From: Microbacteriaceae bacterium PS02332
GTDB lineage: Bacteria; Actinomycetota; Actinomycetes; Actinomycetales; Microbacteriaceae
DNA: 36,070 bases
NCBI GenBank assembly: GCA_029959645.1
Contig: JASCOJ010000014.1
Coordinates: 1 to 36,070 of the forward strand
Direction of reading: 5' to 3'
The notes under the pieces: generated by a model
Told to the model about the DNA's origin: nothing
Seen by the model: the letters and a program-made list of their open reading frames with translations, nothing else
Database searches by the model: none
Shown here: one piece after another, positions 16,443-25,968 of the stretch
Numbering within the stretch: the stretch's first letter is position 1
Layout of the letters: the number at the start of each line of letters is the position of its first letter
Translations under genes and position numbers: made by a program

Positions 16443-19161
16443 GGCGTCCTTCCGGTGGTGCTGGGCGTCGGGGCCGGTGGCGGCCGACGGCGCCGCTCCC
16501 GATCCTACGGGCGGCGACCGACCCGGCCGGTGCGGGCCGTCCGATCGGCTGGTCCGGCGCGTCGACGGCGGGCCGGCGCCGCTCCGTCCAGACCTCGAGC
16601 GGCCCAGGAGGCCCTGTGGCCGCCTGGTCCCCACCGCCGTCGTCCGTGCCCGCGTCGTCGGTCCCGCGGACGACGATCGTGCCGTCCTGGTCCGTGCGGT
16701 ACGGCGCCGTGCCGGCAGCGGCGAGCATGTCGAGGGCTCGCGACGTCGGGTGTCCGTAGTCGTTGCCGGCGCCGACCCCGATGAGCCCCACCCGTGCCGC
16801 GAGCTCGCGGTAGAGCTCCGGGTCCTGGTCGGCCGAGCCGTGGTGCGCCACCTTGACGACGTCGACCGGGTCGAGTGCTCCGGGTGGTGCGCTCCGGCGG
16901 AGTCGCCGCTGGGCGTCCTCCCCCAGGTCGCCGAGCAGCACCGCGCTGACGCACCCCGGGCAGGCCGTGCCCGCTGCCGGGTCCACGCGGACGACGATGC
17001 TCGCGGCGTTGCCCGCGGTGTCCTCGGCAGCGGGTGGCCAGAGCACCCGCCACCGGAGGTCCCCGAGGACCCCGCTCGTCCCGTCCGACGCCCGTCGGAC
17101 GTCCGCGCCGGCAGTCCGGAGCTCGGTCACGACGCGTTCGTCGGCGGGGCGCCCGACCGGTCCGACGAGTGCCGTGGCGGCGAGCCCGGCGACCTCCGCG
17201 ACCGCCCCGACGTGGTCGCGGTCGAAGTGCGTGAGGACGAGCAGGTCGATCTGGTCGACCCCGAGCAGGTCGAGGCAGGAGCGCAGCCGCTCGGGCTCGT
17301 CGCCGGTGTCGACGAGCGCCGTCCGGCCCGCGCTGCGGACGACCGTCGCGTCCCCCTGCCCGACGTCGCATATCGCGACCGTCCACCCCGTCGGTACGGT
17401 CGCCCGGGCGATGACGTCCGGCACCGCGACGGCACCGACGCCGACGAGCCCGACGATCGCCGCGACGACGGCCAGCGACCGGCGGAGCCTCCGGCCGACC
17501 AGCACGGCCGCGGCCAGCGCGGTGCTCACGGTGCTGGCGACGACGACACCGGACGTCCCGGCGGGCCACGGGGCCGAGGCTGCGGGCAGGTCCGCTGCGA
17601 GGTGTGCAGCGGCACCGATGGTCGCCGCCGGCCCCCACCCCACGGCGGCGAGCACCCCTGCCCCGCCCGACCAGACGGGCGCCAGGAGACACGCGGCGAG
17701 CCCGGCCACGGTGGCGACGGGTGCCAACAGCTCGGCGAGCAGGTTCGTCGGCACGGCGTAGGTCGGCAGCGCCGGCGAGAGCGGGATCGTCACGGGCCAA
17801 CACGCGGTCTGTGCGGCGACGGGGACCGCCACCGCGGCGGCGACCGGCGTCCACAGCCGACGTTCCAGCAGTGCGGTCAGCGGTGGCGCGAGCACCACGA
17901 TGCCCGTGGTGGCCAGTACCGAGAGCGCGAAGGCGAACGACCGCGCGGCCCACGGGTCGACGACGAGCATGCCGACCACGGCGAGGGCGATCAGCGGGAC
18001 GCCGCGCACCGGTCGCCCGGTGAGGTGCACCACCAGGACGACGATCGCCATCACCGTCGCCCGCGTGATCGACGGGTCCGGGCGCACGAGCACCACGAAG
18101 CCGAGCAACACGGCGATCGCCACGGCCGCCCGCAGGACCCGTGGCGCACCGACCGCCCGGCCGAGCAGCACCACGAGCGCCACGAGCACGGCGCAGTTCG
18201 AGCCGGACACGGCGGTCAGGTGGGTCAGCGCGGAGGTCTCCATGGCCTCCTCCGTCGCCGGGTCGAGTCCGGACCGGTCACCGATGGCGAGTCCCCGGAG
18301 GAGTGCCGCTCCGGGCTCGGGGAGGTCCGTGGTCACGGCGACGAAGGCCGCACGCGCGACGGCACTCCAGCCGAGGAGACCGCGCGGACGAGCGACGGGC
18401 TCTGTCGATCCGCGGGTGAACAGGACGAACGCGGTCGCCGACCAGGGCGCATCCGCCTCGAGCTGTCCGCGGACCCGCACGACCGATCCGGCCGGCAGCA
18501 CCGCGGTGCGCGCCGCGTCGAACGTCGGCACGAGCCGGACCGGCGCCCGCAGGGCCGCACCGCCCGCGCCCGACCGACCGCGGACGGCCTCGAGCCTGCC
18601 GACCACCGACCGGTCCCCGGGGCTCAGGTCACGGGTGAGGAGCACCTCGGCGGACACCGTGCGACCGGTCACGTCGCGGACGTCGGCCGGTTCCCGGCGT
18701 CCCTGCCCGACGACGACTGCGACGGCCACCAACCCGACGAGCAGGGCCGTCGTCAGCACCAGGCTCGCGCCGACCCGGACCGTGGTCACGTCCGCTGATC
18801 GGCGCCACGGCGTCCGGTCCTCCCGGACGGCCGGGCGCACGAGCACGACGAGCCCGAGGGCCACCGCGCCGACGACCGCGGATGCGACGCCCACCGTCGG
18901 CGCCACCGATGCGCGGGCGACGAGGAGCACCGTGACGATCCACGTCACCGCCACCGGCCCGGCCAGCCGGAGGTCGGCGAGCGTCGTCCTGCCACCGTCG
19001 ACGCCGACACCGCGCGATCGAGCACCGGCCGCGTGGTCGGCACCACCGGCAGCACCAGCACCGTGCCCGTCGTCGCTGCCAGCGCCACGAGCGGTGGCTG
19101 CCTGCGGACGCCCGTCGATGCCTCCGGGCTGGTCGGAGTCGGCCTGCAACGCCACGGTCAC
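15571..19161 (-). CDS. comEC: ComEC/Rec2 DNA uptake channel (conserved part 19161 to about 16560; frame open into holA)
   Basis: ComEC forms the inner-membrane channel for transforming DNA. The start GTG 19161 overlaps the comEA stop (GTGA). The N-terminal DUF4131-like region with several helices is followed by the competence domain (LLRGLAIGDRSGL, then HLTAVSGSNCAVL) and many membrane segments. A C-terminal metallo-beta-lactamase-like domain has DVGQGDATVV, THFDRDHVG and VAHHGSADQD. Conserved sequence ends near LEVWTERRRP, about 16560. No in-frame stop follows until 15571, so the last 300 or so codons overlap holA and look Arg-rich and shadow-like. A TAG at 16505-16507 in another frame would give a normal end, which raises the question of a frameshift or assembly indel in 16505-16640. 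I report the literal open frame; the real end is uncertain. Confidence 0.8.
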   Translation of the reverse strand: MTVALQADSDQPGGIDGRPQAATARGAGSDDGHGAGAAGGADHAAGARSRGVGVDGGRTTLADLRLAGPVAVTWIVTVLLVARASVAPTVGVASAVVGAVALGLVVLVRPAVREDRTPWRRSADVTTVRVGASLVLTTALLVGLVAVAVVVGQGRREPADVRDVTGRTVSAEVLLTRDLSPGDRSVVGRLEAVRGRSGAGGAALRAPVRLVPTFDAARTAVLPAGSVVRVRGQLEADAPWSATAFVLFTRGSTEPVARPRGLLGWSAVARAAFVAVTTDLPEPGAALLRGLAIGDRSGLDPATEEAMETSALTHLTAVSGSNCAVLVALVVLLGRAVGAPRVLRAAVAIAVLLGFVVLVRPDPSITRATVMAIVVLVVHLTGRPVRGVPLIALAVVGMLVVDPWAARSFAFALSVLATTGIVVLAPPLTALLERRLWTPVAAAVAVPVAAQTACWPVTIPLSPALPTYAVPTNLLAELLAPVATVAGLAACLLAPVWSGGAGVLAAVGWGPAATIGAAAHLAADLPAASAPWPAGTSGVVVASTVSTALAAAVLVGRRLRRSLAVVAAIVGLVGVGAVAVPDVIARATVPTGWTVAICDVGQGDATVVRSAGRTALVDTGDEPERLRSCLDLLGVDQIDLLVLTHFDRDHVGAVAEVAGLAATALVGPVGRPADERVVTELRTAGADVRRASDGTSGVLGDLRWRVLWPPAAEDTAGNAASIVVRVDPAAGTACPGCVSAVLLGDLGEDAQRRLRRSAPPGALDPVDVVKVAHHGSADQDPELYRELAARVGLIGVGAGNDYGHPTSRALDMLAAAGTAPYRTDQDGTIVVRGTDDAGTDDGGGDQAATGPPGPLEVWTERRRPAVDAPDQPIGRPAPAGSVAARRIGSGAVGRHRPRRPAPPEGRHARQETRSRCGQDRPGAVVGHPSRTRGARHRRGDVPRRAVDRDAPRPARGGGPGARGARPRGRPVRARSPGDPGEPVALRRTALRPGRKRREVHRRVHHRDDLVPPGTGRRRHPRAPARRRRPRQEAPRHDPQRRRRRHRGAVRRDQTRHRPHGLRERRVPGRSPEDRAVGRPDPRGRLRGRPRRARCGLPTAPGRRGRGDHRPHGRQVLRRPRRDERVQGRRHRACGSFRIGDRRAAARPVDGGGTRPDRRRLREQDPDDGEGHGVPRVERAGRVRPRDGTMAGPARPA

Positions 19162-19892
19162 ACCCGCACCCGGTCCCGTAGCTCCGCGAAGCGCGCGTCG
19201 CCGATCCCGCTGACCTCGAGCAGGTCCTCGACGGACCGGAAGCCGCCGTGCTCGTCCCGCCACGCGATGATCCGCTGCGCGAGCGCCGGCCCGATCCCCG
19301 GCAGCGTCTCGAGCGTCGTCGCATCGGCCGTGTTGAGGTCGACCACCGCGCCGTCGCCCACGCCCGCGCCCGCACCGGCACCGCCGGCACCGCCGGCACC
19401 GCCAGCAGCCGCGCCCGCAGCCGCGCCGGAGCCCCCGTCGACCGGCAACTCCGCCGGCACCTCGGCCTCACCCGTCTTCGGCACGTACAGCCGCTCGCCG
19501 TCGACCACCGGCCGCGCCAGGTTCACCCGCGACAGGTCGGCCTCCGCCGTCGCTCCCCCGGCCGCCGCGACCGCGTCGTCCACCCGCGCGCCGGCCGGCA
19601 CCCGGACCACCCCGGCGTGCGCGACCGCCCCCACGACGTGGACCACCGCCGCAGCCGGGGTCGCGGACCCGGTGGCGCTCCCCGACGGCGCCGGCAGCGC
19701 AGACGACGCCGGAGCCGACGAGACGGGCGGCGCGGCCGTCGGCGCCCCGGTCACCACGGCGACACCGGCCCCACCGGCCGCGCGGGAGCCTGAACCCGCT
19801 CCGCCACCCACGACCACCACGCCGACCGCGACGAGCAGCACCGCTCCGACGAGCAGCAGAGCGGCACGGGGCGAGAGCACGAAGCGGGACAT
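19158..19892 (-). CDS. comEA: ComEA-like DNA-binding competence protein
   Basis: A 244-residue protein. An N-terminal membrane helix lies near residues 10-30. A low-complexity Ala/Pro/Ser linker is followed by an SLBB-type domain (VVHVVGAVAHAGVVRVPAGARV, near 85-140), a Gly/Ala linker, and a C-terminal helix-hairpin-helix pair: DLNTADATTLETLPGIGP and then VSGIGDARFAELRDRV. ComEA is a membrane-anchored DNA receptor that hands DNA to ComEC. No type IV pilus genes are in view, so competence is not shown. ATG 19892 has TAGCGT six bases upstream, overlapping the leuS terminator. Confidence 0.92.
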   Translation of the reverse strand: MSRFVLSPRAALLLVGAVLLVAVGVVVVGGGAGSGSRAAGGAGVAVVTGAPTAAPPVSSAPASSALPAPSGSATGSATPAAAVVHVVGAVAHAGVVRVPAGARVDDAVAAAGGATAEADLSRVNLARPVVDGERLYVPKTGEAEVPAELPVDGGSGAAAGAAAGGAGGAGGAGAGAGVGDGAVVDLNTADATTLETLPGIGPALAQRIIAWRDEHGGFRSVEDLLEVSGIGDARFAELRDRVRV

Positions 19893-19898
19893 GCCGGA

Positions 19899-19904
19899 AC
19901 GCTA
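19899..19904 (-). promoter_or_regulatory. Candidate -10 element for comEA, overlapping the leuS terminator
   Basis: TAGCGT on the minus strand fits TANNNT and lies six bases before ATG 19892. Bases 19901-19904 are also the end of the terminator stem. Confidence 0.45.
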
Positions 19905-19936
19905 CGGAGCCCGGTCTCCCGACCGGGCTCCGTAGC
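19901..19936 (-). terminator. leuS terminator
   Basis: A perfect 15-base-pair stem: GCTACGGAGCCCGGT (19901-19915), six-base loop, ACCGGGCTCCGTAGC (19922-19936). It begins 43 bases past the leuS stop and ends eight bases before the comEA start codon. Confidence 0.9.
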
Positions 19937-19978
19937 TGCACCTGTGGACGGGAGCGAGCCTCCCGCCGTCGTGGAGGA

Positions 19979-22540
19979 CTACCCCTTGATGGCGATGTTC
20001 ACGAGCTTCGGCGCCCGGACGATCACCTTCACGATCTCCCGGTCACCGATGTACCGCTGCACCGCGTGCGACGAGCGGGCGAGCTGCTCGAGCTCGTCGG
20101 CCTCGATCGACTTCGACACCTCGAACGAGTCACGCACCTTGCCGTTGACCTGCACGACGGCGGTCAGCGTCTCCTGCACGAGCAGCGTCGGGTCGGCCTT
20201 CCGCCAGCCGAACGTCGCGACGGACGAGTCGTAGCCGAGCGTCTGCCACATCTCCTCGCCGGTGTACGGGGCGAAGACGCTGAGGCCGAGTGCGATCGTC
20301 TCCGCGGCCTCGCGCACCGCGGGGTCCGCAGCTCCCGGGCCGCTGTCGATCGCCTTGCGGGTCACGTTCACCAGGTCCATGAGCCGCGCGATCACGACGT
20401 TGAACTTGAACGACTCCATGAGGCCCGGCGCGTCGGCCAGGAACCGGTGCGTGGCCTGGCGCAGGGCACGGTCGCCCTCCGCCCAGACGACGTCCGGCTG
20501 CGAGGTGACGTCGACCGCGATCCGGTAGGCCCGGGCGAGGAAGCGCGCGGAGGCCGCCGGCGAGACGTCCTCCCAGTTGATGTCGTCCTCCGGCGGGCCG
20601 GCGAAGCCCATGACGAGGCGGATCGCGTCGACGCCGTGCGCGTCGAGCTCGTCACCGAGGGAGACGCCGCCCTTCGACTTCGACATCTTCGAGCCGCCGG
20701 AGAGCACCATGCCCTGGTTGAGCAGCGCGGAGAACGGCTCGGTGAAGTCGAGGTACCCGAGGTCGAACAGGACCTTCGTGACGAACCGTGCGTAGAGCAG
20801 GTGCAGGATCGCGTGCTCGACCCCGCCGATGTACTGGTCGACCGGGGCCCACTTGTTGACGAGCGCCGGGTCGAACGCCTGCGTGTCGTCCTGCGGGGAC
20901 AGGAAGCGCAGGAAGTACCACGACGAGTCGACGAACGTGTCCATCGTGTCGGGGTCGCGCTTGGCGGGGGTGCCGTCCACCGGGTTCGGGACGTTCACCC
21001 AGTCGGTGGCACCACCGAGCGGCGAGGTGCCCTTCGGCTTGAGGTCGAGGCCCTCGGTGTCCGGCAGGACGACCGGCAGCTGGTCCTCCGGCACCGGGTA
21101 CTGGGTGCCGTCCTCGCCGTGGATGATCGGGATCGGGGTGCCCCAGAAACGCTGGCGCGAGATGAGCCAGTCGCGCAGCCGGTACGTCTTCGCCGCGCGT
21201 CCGGTGCCGCGCTCGTCGAGCAGGGCGATCGCCGCGGTGATGGCGTGCTGCTTGCTCATGCCGTCGAGCGGCCCGGAGTTGATCATCCGACCGGCGCCGG
21301 TCAGGGCCTCCCCGGTGGCGACCGGGTCGAGCGTGGGGACGTCGAAGTCGTCGAGCGTCGCACCCTCCGGGATGACGGGGATGGCGCCGGTCACGGCGGC
21401 GTTCGTGTCGACGACGACCTTGACCGGCAGGTCGAACGCCCGGGCGAAGTCGAGGTCGCGCTGGTCGTGCGCGGGGACGGCCATGACGGCACCGTGGCCG
21501 TAGTCGGCGAGCACGTAGTCGGCGGCCCAGATCGGCAGGCGCTCGCCCGTGAGCGGGTGCACCGCAGACCGGCCGAGCGGGACGCCGGTCTTCGGCCGGT
21601 CGGCGTTCTGCCGGTCGATGTCGGAGGCCTTCTGCGTGGCCACGAGGTAGTCCTGGAACGCGGCACGGGTGGCGTCGTCGACGGACGGGTCGGCGACGAG
21701 CTCCGCGGCGAGGTCGGAGTCGGGCGCGACGACGAGGAACGTGACGCCGTGGATGGTGTCCGGACGCGTGGTGAACACCGTGACGGGCTCGTCGCGGCCC
21801 TCGATGCGGAAGTCGACGTCGGCGCCGACCGACCGGCCGATCCAGTTGCGCTGCATCGCGATGACCTTCGACGGCCACCGGCCCTCGAGCTGGTTGAGGT
21901 CGTCGAGCAGTCGGTCCGCGTACTCGGTGATGCCGAAGTACCACTGCGTCAGCTTCTTCTTGACGACCACGGCGCCGGAGCGGTCCGAGGTGCCGTCGGG
22001 CAGGACCTGCTCGTTCGCCAGGACGGTCTGGTCCACCGGGTCCCAGTTGACCCAGCTGTCCTTCCGGTACGCCAGGCCCTTCTCGTACATCTTGAGGAAC
22101 AGCCACTGGTTCCACTTGTAGTACTCGGGGTCCGAGGTGTGGATCTCGGTCGACCAGTCGAACGAGGGCGCGTACCGCTTGAAGGACGCCTTCTGCTGCG
22201 CGATGTTCGCGTAGGTCCAGTCCTTCGGGTCGACCCCGCGCTTGATCGCCGCGTTCTCGGCGGGCAGTCCGAACGAGTCCCACCCGATCGGGTGCAGCAC
22301 GTTGAAGCCCTGCTGCCGCCAGTAGCGCGCGACGAAGTCACCGAGCGCCCAGTTCTCGGCGTGGCCCATGTGCAGGTCGCCGGAGGGGTACGGGAACATC
22401 TCGAGGATGTACTTGCGCGGGCGGTTGTCGTCGGGGTCGGCGCGGAAGAGGCCGAGCTCGTCCCACCGTGCCTGCCACTTCTCCTGGATGCGCCGGAAGT
22501 CGTAGGTGTGCGGGTCCTCGACGTGCTGCTCGATGGTCAC
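19979..22540 (-). CDS. leuS: Leucyl-tRNA synthetase
   Basis: An 853-residue class I aminoacyl-tRNA synthetase of normal length. [12 protein letters not shown] at residues 49-60 holds the HIGH-type signature. [12 protein letters not shown] follows. The editing domain (CP1) is present, with [20 protein letters not shown], the KMSKS loop, is near residue 615. The anticodon-binding and C-terminal domains follow, ending VNGKVRD and [13 protein letters not shown]. It charges tRNA-Leu. The start is GTG 22540; TATCGT lies eight bases upstream with no Shine-Dalgarno, suggesting a leaderless mRNA. Confidence 0.98.
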   Translation of the reverse strand: MTIEQHVEDPHTYDFRRIQEKWQARWDELGLFRADPDDNRPRKYILEMFPYPSGDLHMGHAENWALGDFVARYWRQQGFNVLHPIGWDSFGLPAENAAIKRGVDPKDWTYANIAQQKASFKRYAPSFDWSTEIHTSDPEYYKWNQWLFLKMYEKGLAYRKDSWVNWDPVDQTVLANEQVLPDGTSDRSGAVVVKKKLTQWYFGITEYADRLLDDLNQLEGRWPSKVIAMQRNWIGRSVGADVDFRIEGRDEPVTVFTTRPDTIHGVTFLVVAPDSDLAAELVADPSVDDATRAAFQDYLVATQKASDIDRQNADRPKTGVPLGRSAVHPLTGERLPIWAADYVLADYGHGAVMAVPAHDQRDLDFARAFDLPVKVVVDTNAAVTGAIPVIPEGATLDDFDVPTLDPVATGEALTGAGRMINSGPLDGMSKQHAITAAIALLDERGTGRAAKTYRLRDWLISRQRFWGTPIPIIHGEDGTQYPVPEDQLPVVLPDTEGLDLKPKGTSPLGGATDWVNVPNPVDGTPAKRDPDTMDTFVDSSWYFLRFLSPQDDTQAFDPALVNKWAPVDQYIGGVEHAILHLLYARFVTKVLFDLGYLDFTEPFSALLNQGMVLSGGSKMSKSKGGVSLGDELDAHGVDAIRLVMGFAGPPEDDINWEDVSPAASARFLARAYRIAVDVTSQPDVVWAEGDRALRQATHRFLADAPGLMESFKFNVVIARLMDLVNVTRKAIDSGPGAADPAVREAAETIALGLSVFAPYTGEEMWQTLGYDSSVATFGWRKADPTLLVQETLTAVVQVNGKVRDSFEVSKSIEADELEQLARSSHAVQRYIGDREIVKVIVRAPKLVNIAIKG

Positions 22541-22548
22541 GGACGACA

Positions 22549-22554
22549 ACGATA
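22549..22554 (-). promoter_or_regulatory. Candidate -10 element for leuS (leaderless)
   Basis: TATCGT on the minus strand, eight bases before GTG 22540. Confidence 0.45.
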
Positions 22555-22590
22555 CAAGCCGGGAGGCCCGTGCCGCTTCGTGCGCGCGGC

Positions 22591-24300
22591 TCACCCCGGC
22601 AGCAGGCGTCCGTCCCGCATCCGCAGGGTCCGGTCGACGAGGTCGGCCGGCACCGGCACGTGCGACACGACGAGGAGCGTCCGGCCCGCCGCCCGGACGG
22701 TGCCGACCAGGTCGCGGAGGACGGCGTCGGCGAGGTCCGGGTCGACGTCGGCGGTCGGCTCGTCGAGCACGAGGACCGGGAACGCGTGCAGGAGCGCCCG
22801 CGCGAGGGCCAACCGGTGCGCCTGGCCGCCGGACACGAGCCCACCCCGCTCCCCCACGGGTGCGTCGAGCCCGCCGCGACGCGCGACCCACTCCCCGAGC
22901 CCGACCCGGTGGAGCACCTCGAGGAGGTCTGCGTCGGTCGCGGTGTCCCGGGCGAACAGCAGGTTCTGCCGCACCGACTGGTCGAACACGAACGGGTCCT
23001 GCTCGATGAGCCCGACCCGGGCCCGGACGGCGTCCGGGTGGAGGTCACGCGCCGGCACACCGTCCAGCGTGTACGTCCCGGTGTGCTCGACGAACCGGAC
23101 GAGGGCGTCGACGAGCGTCGACTTCCCGGAGCCGCTCGGGCCGGCGAGGACGACGACCTCGCCGGGGTCGAGGTCGAACGAGACGCGGTCCACCGCGGGT
23201 GTCGCACTGCCCGGCCACCGCACCGACAGGTCGCGCACCCGCACCGTGACGGCCGGCGGGGCGACGCGTTCGTCGGCCGGGGCCTCCTCGTCCGGCTCCC
23301 GCACGAGTCCGGCGGGCAGGTCGACGGGCACGACCTGCTCCACCCTATCGGCCGCGGCACGGACCCGGCGGAGCGTCAGCACCGCGAGCGGGACGGCCCC
23401 GACGACCTCGAAGAGCGCGAGCGGCACGAACACGGTCAGCGCCCAGAGCGGCCCGTCGAGTGCCCCGGTCGTGACCGCGGGTGCACCGACGGCGAGGATC
23501 CCCACCACGGCCGCCCCGCCGACGAGCCCGACGAGTGCCCCGACGAGCGACTCGACGGCGCCGCGACGACGGACGGCCCGGGTGACCTGGTCGTCCCGCC
23601 GGGCGATGTCGGCGAGCCGCTCGTCGAGCGTGCCGTACGCGACGAAGACGTCGAGCGTCCGCACGGTGTCGAGCACGAGGTCGGCGACGTGCCCGCGCTC
23701 CGCCGCGGTGGTGGCGTCACTGCGCCGGGCGACCGTGGCGGTGACGACGGTCCCGACGAGCGCCGCCACGACCAGCGCGCCGAGCAGCACGCCCGCCGCT
23801 GGCACCGAGACGAGCGCGACGGCGACCACCGACAGCAGGGCCGTGACCCCGGCCGACACGAGTGGCCCGACGACGCGGATCGGCAGGTCCTGGAGCCGGT
23901 CGGTGTCGGTGACGAGCCGGGTGAGCAGGTCACCGCGGCCCGTCGTGCCCGCCGCACCGAACCCGGCGGGGGCGACCACGGTGAGCCGCCGGTACATCGC
24001 GGTCCGGACGACGGCGAGCTGGCGGAACGACGCGTCGTGCCCGGACAGTCGGTCGACGTAGCGCAGGGTGGCGCGGCCGAGCGCGAACGCCCGGACCCCG
24101 ACCATCACGAGCGTCAGGGTGAGGATCGGCGGGTGTTCGGCCGCGCGGGTGATGAGGTACCCGCTCGCGGCGAGCAGGGCGACGGCGCAGAGCGCACTCC
24201 CGGTGCCGGCCGCAAGGGCCGTCGTCCAGTCGCGACCCCGCGGCAGCGCGAGCCGGAGGACGGAGGTGGACCGGGCCTCCCGACCGGCACCGCGGGTCAT
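22591..24300 (-). CDS. cydC: ABC exporter subunit CydC (thiol export for cytochrome bd assembly)
   Basis: A 569-residue half-transporter. The membrane domain covers about residues 25-310. The ATPase domain has Walker [10 protein letters not shown], signature VSGGQ (in [17 protein letters not shown], a small change from LSGGQ) and Walker [13 protein letters not shown]. CydDC exports glutathione or cysteine in E. coli and is needed for heme insertion into cytochrome bd. Actinobacteria often have CydD and CydC fused; here they are separate, with the cydC ATG overlapping the cydD stop (ATGA). The position in a cydABDC operon supports the name. Confidence 0.92.
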   Translation of the reverse strand: MTRGAGREARSTSVLRLALPRGRDWTTALAAGTGSALCAVALLAASGYLITRAAEHPPILTLTLVMVGVRAFALGRATLRYVDRLSGHDASFRQLAVVRTAMYRRLTVVAPAGFGAAGTTGRGDLLTRLVTDTDRLQDLPIRVVGPLVSAGVTALLSVVAVALVSVPAAGVLLGALVVAALVGTVVTATVARRSDATTAAERGHVADLVLDTVRTLDVFVAYGTLDERLADIARRDDQVTRAVRRRGAVESLVGALVGLVGGAAVVGILAVGAPAVTTGALDGPLWALTVFVPLALFEVVGAVPLAVLTLRRVRAAADRVEQVVPVDLPAGLVREPDEEAPADERVAPPAVTVRVRDLSVRWPGSATPAVDRVSFDLDPGEVVVLAGPSGSGKSTLVDALVRFVEHTGTYTLDGVPARDLHPDAVRARVGLIEQDPFVFDQSVRQNLLFARDTATDADLLEVLHRVGLGEWVARRGGLDAPVGERGGLVSGGQAHRLALARALLHAFPVLVLDEPTADVDPDLADAVLRDLVGTVRAAGRTLLVVSHVPVPADLVDRTLRMRDGRLLPG

Positions 24301-25958
24301 GCGGGCACCGCCACGGGTCGCACCGCGACGCGACCGGTGGCGTCGATCGCGAGCACGACGTCGGCCGCCGCGACCAGCGCCGGGCGGTGGCTGGCGACGA
24401 CCACCACGGCGCCGTCGGCGGCGAGCCGACGGACGGCCGTGACGACCTGCGCCTCGGCCTCCGCGTCGAGTGCCGACGTCGGCTCGTCGAGGAGCACGAG
24501 CGGCGTGTGGTGCCGGTGCGCGCGGTACAGGGCACGGGCGACCGCGACGCGCTGCGCCTGGCCGCCGGACAGACCGGTCCCGCCGGCGCCGACCGGGAGG
24601 CCCGGGTCGAGTCCCAGCCCGACCTCGGCCAGGGCGGTGCGCACGTCCGCGTCGTCGGGGGTGGCGCTGAGCGCCACGTTCTCGGCGACCGTGCCGCGGA
24701 CGAGGCGGGGGCGCTGGTCGGCCCAGGTGATCGCGGCGGTGCCTCCGCCGCCACCGGGGACCGACACGACGCCGTCGTGCGGGACCGCGCCGCGGACCGC
24801 GGCGAGGAGGCTCGACTTGCCCGCACCGCTCGGCCCGACCAGCGCGACGACCGTGCCGGGCGCGACGTCGGCGTCGACGGGTCCCACTACGACGTCGTCG
24901 CGGTGCACGGCGACGCCTGCGAGCACGAGGTGGTCGCCGGCCGTCCCGGCGTCGGCACGGGCCGGCTCGGGCGACGGCGCGGTGTCGTCGTCGAGGACGT
25001 CGAGGACCGCCTGCGACGCGGCCACACCGTCCTGGGCCGCGTGGAAGTCGGCACCGACCTGCCGGATCGGTGCGAACGCCTCCGGGGCGAGGACGAGCAC
25101 GAACATCGCCGCTCCGAGGCCGAGCGACCCGTCGACGAGCCGGATGCCGATCGACACCGCCACGAGCGCCACCGCGAGGCTCGCGGCGAGTTCGAGCGCG
25201 AAGCCGCTGACGAACGACAGCCGGAGCACCCCGAGCGTCCCGCGGCGGTACTCGTCCGTGACGGTGCCGATCCGGCCGACCTGCCGCCGCGCCCGGCCGA
25301 ACACCTTGAGCGTCGCGAGCCCCTCGACGGCCTCGGTGAAGGCCCCCGCGAGGCGGCCGAGCTGGTCGGCCTGGCGTCGCTGCAGGGCCTGCGTCGCGAG
25401 GCCGATGAGCACCATGAACACGGGGATCACCGGCAGGGCGCAGACGACGACGATCGCGCTCGTGGGGTCGCCGAGGGCGATCGCGACCACGAGGGCCGGC
25501 GTCGCGACCGCGGTGAGCGCCAGCTGCGGGACGTAGCGGCCGAAGTACGCGTCGAGGGCGTCGAGGCCAGGACCGAGGGTCGTCGCGAACGCGGCGGTCG
25601 ACCGACCGGCGAGCCAGCCCGGGCCGCGGTCGGCCGCGCGCCGGAGCACGGCGGCGCGGAGTTCCCGCTTGACCGAGGCCGCCGCGCGGGCGGCCAGGTC
25701 GTCGGTGCTCCAGGCCGCGACCGCCCGGAGGAGGAACGCCCCGCCGAGCAGCGCCAGGGTCGACCCGAACACGGCCGGGAGCGCCACGCTCGCGCTCGTG
25801 GAGTGCACGGCATCGACGACCTGGGTGACCGCGGTGGCGATCCCCCAGGCGATGCCGATCGTGGCGAGCGTGCGGAGGAGCCCGGTGGCCGCGGCGCCCA
25901 CGACGAAGCCGCGCGCCGTCCGGGACAGGCGCAGCAGGCGGGGGTCGAGCGGCTTCAT
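24297..25958 (-). CDS. cydD: ABC exporter subunit CydD
   Basis: A 553-residue half-transporter. Five to six membrane segments lie in about residues 20-300, with the CydD-like stretch EAVEGLATLKVFGRARRQ. The ATPase domain has Walker A GPSGAGKSS, LSGGQ in GLSGGQAQRVAVARAL, and Walker B LVLLDEPTSALD. It pairs with CydC. It starts ten bases after the cydB stop and is therefore in the same transcript as cydAB. Confidence 0.94.
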   Translation of the reverse strand: MKPLDPRLLRLSRTARGFVVGAAATGLLRTLATIGIAWGIATAVTQVVDAVHSTSASVALPAVFGSTLALLGGAFLLRAVAAWSTDDLAARAAASVKRELRAAVLRRAADRGPGWLAGRSTAAFATTLGPGLDALDAYFGRYVPQLALTAVATPALVVAIALGDPTSAIVVVCALPVIPVFMVLIGLATQALQRRQADQLGRLAGAFTEAVEGLATLKVFGRARRQVGRIGTVTDEYRRGTLGVLRLSFVSGFALELAASLAVALVAVSIGIRLVDGSLGLGAAMFVLVLAPEAFAPIRQVGADFHAAQDGVAASQAVLDVLDDDTAPSPEPARADAGTAGDHLVLAGVAVHRDDVVVGPVDADVAPGTVVALVGPSGAGKSSLLAAVRGAVPHDGVVSVPGGGGGTAAITWADQRPRLVRGTVAENVALSATPDDADVRTALAEVGLGLDPGLPVGAGGTGLSGGQAQRVAVARALYRAHRHHTPLVLLDEPTSALDAEAEAQVVTAVRRLAADGAVVVVASHRPALVAAADVVLAIDATGRVAVRPVAVPA

Positions 25959-25968
25959 CGCCCGGCTC

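Noticed and set aside
19376-19420. GGCACCGCC-type repeats as a possible CRISPR or regulatory repeat
   Set aside because: They encode the Gly/Ala linker of ComEA in frame, with no spacer pattern.
20066-25536. Long plus-strand open frames opposite leuS, cydC and cydD
   Set aside because: Same reasoning: all overlap conserved minus-strand genes, and the protein sequences are low-complexity shadows.
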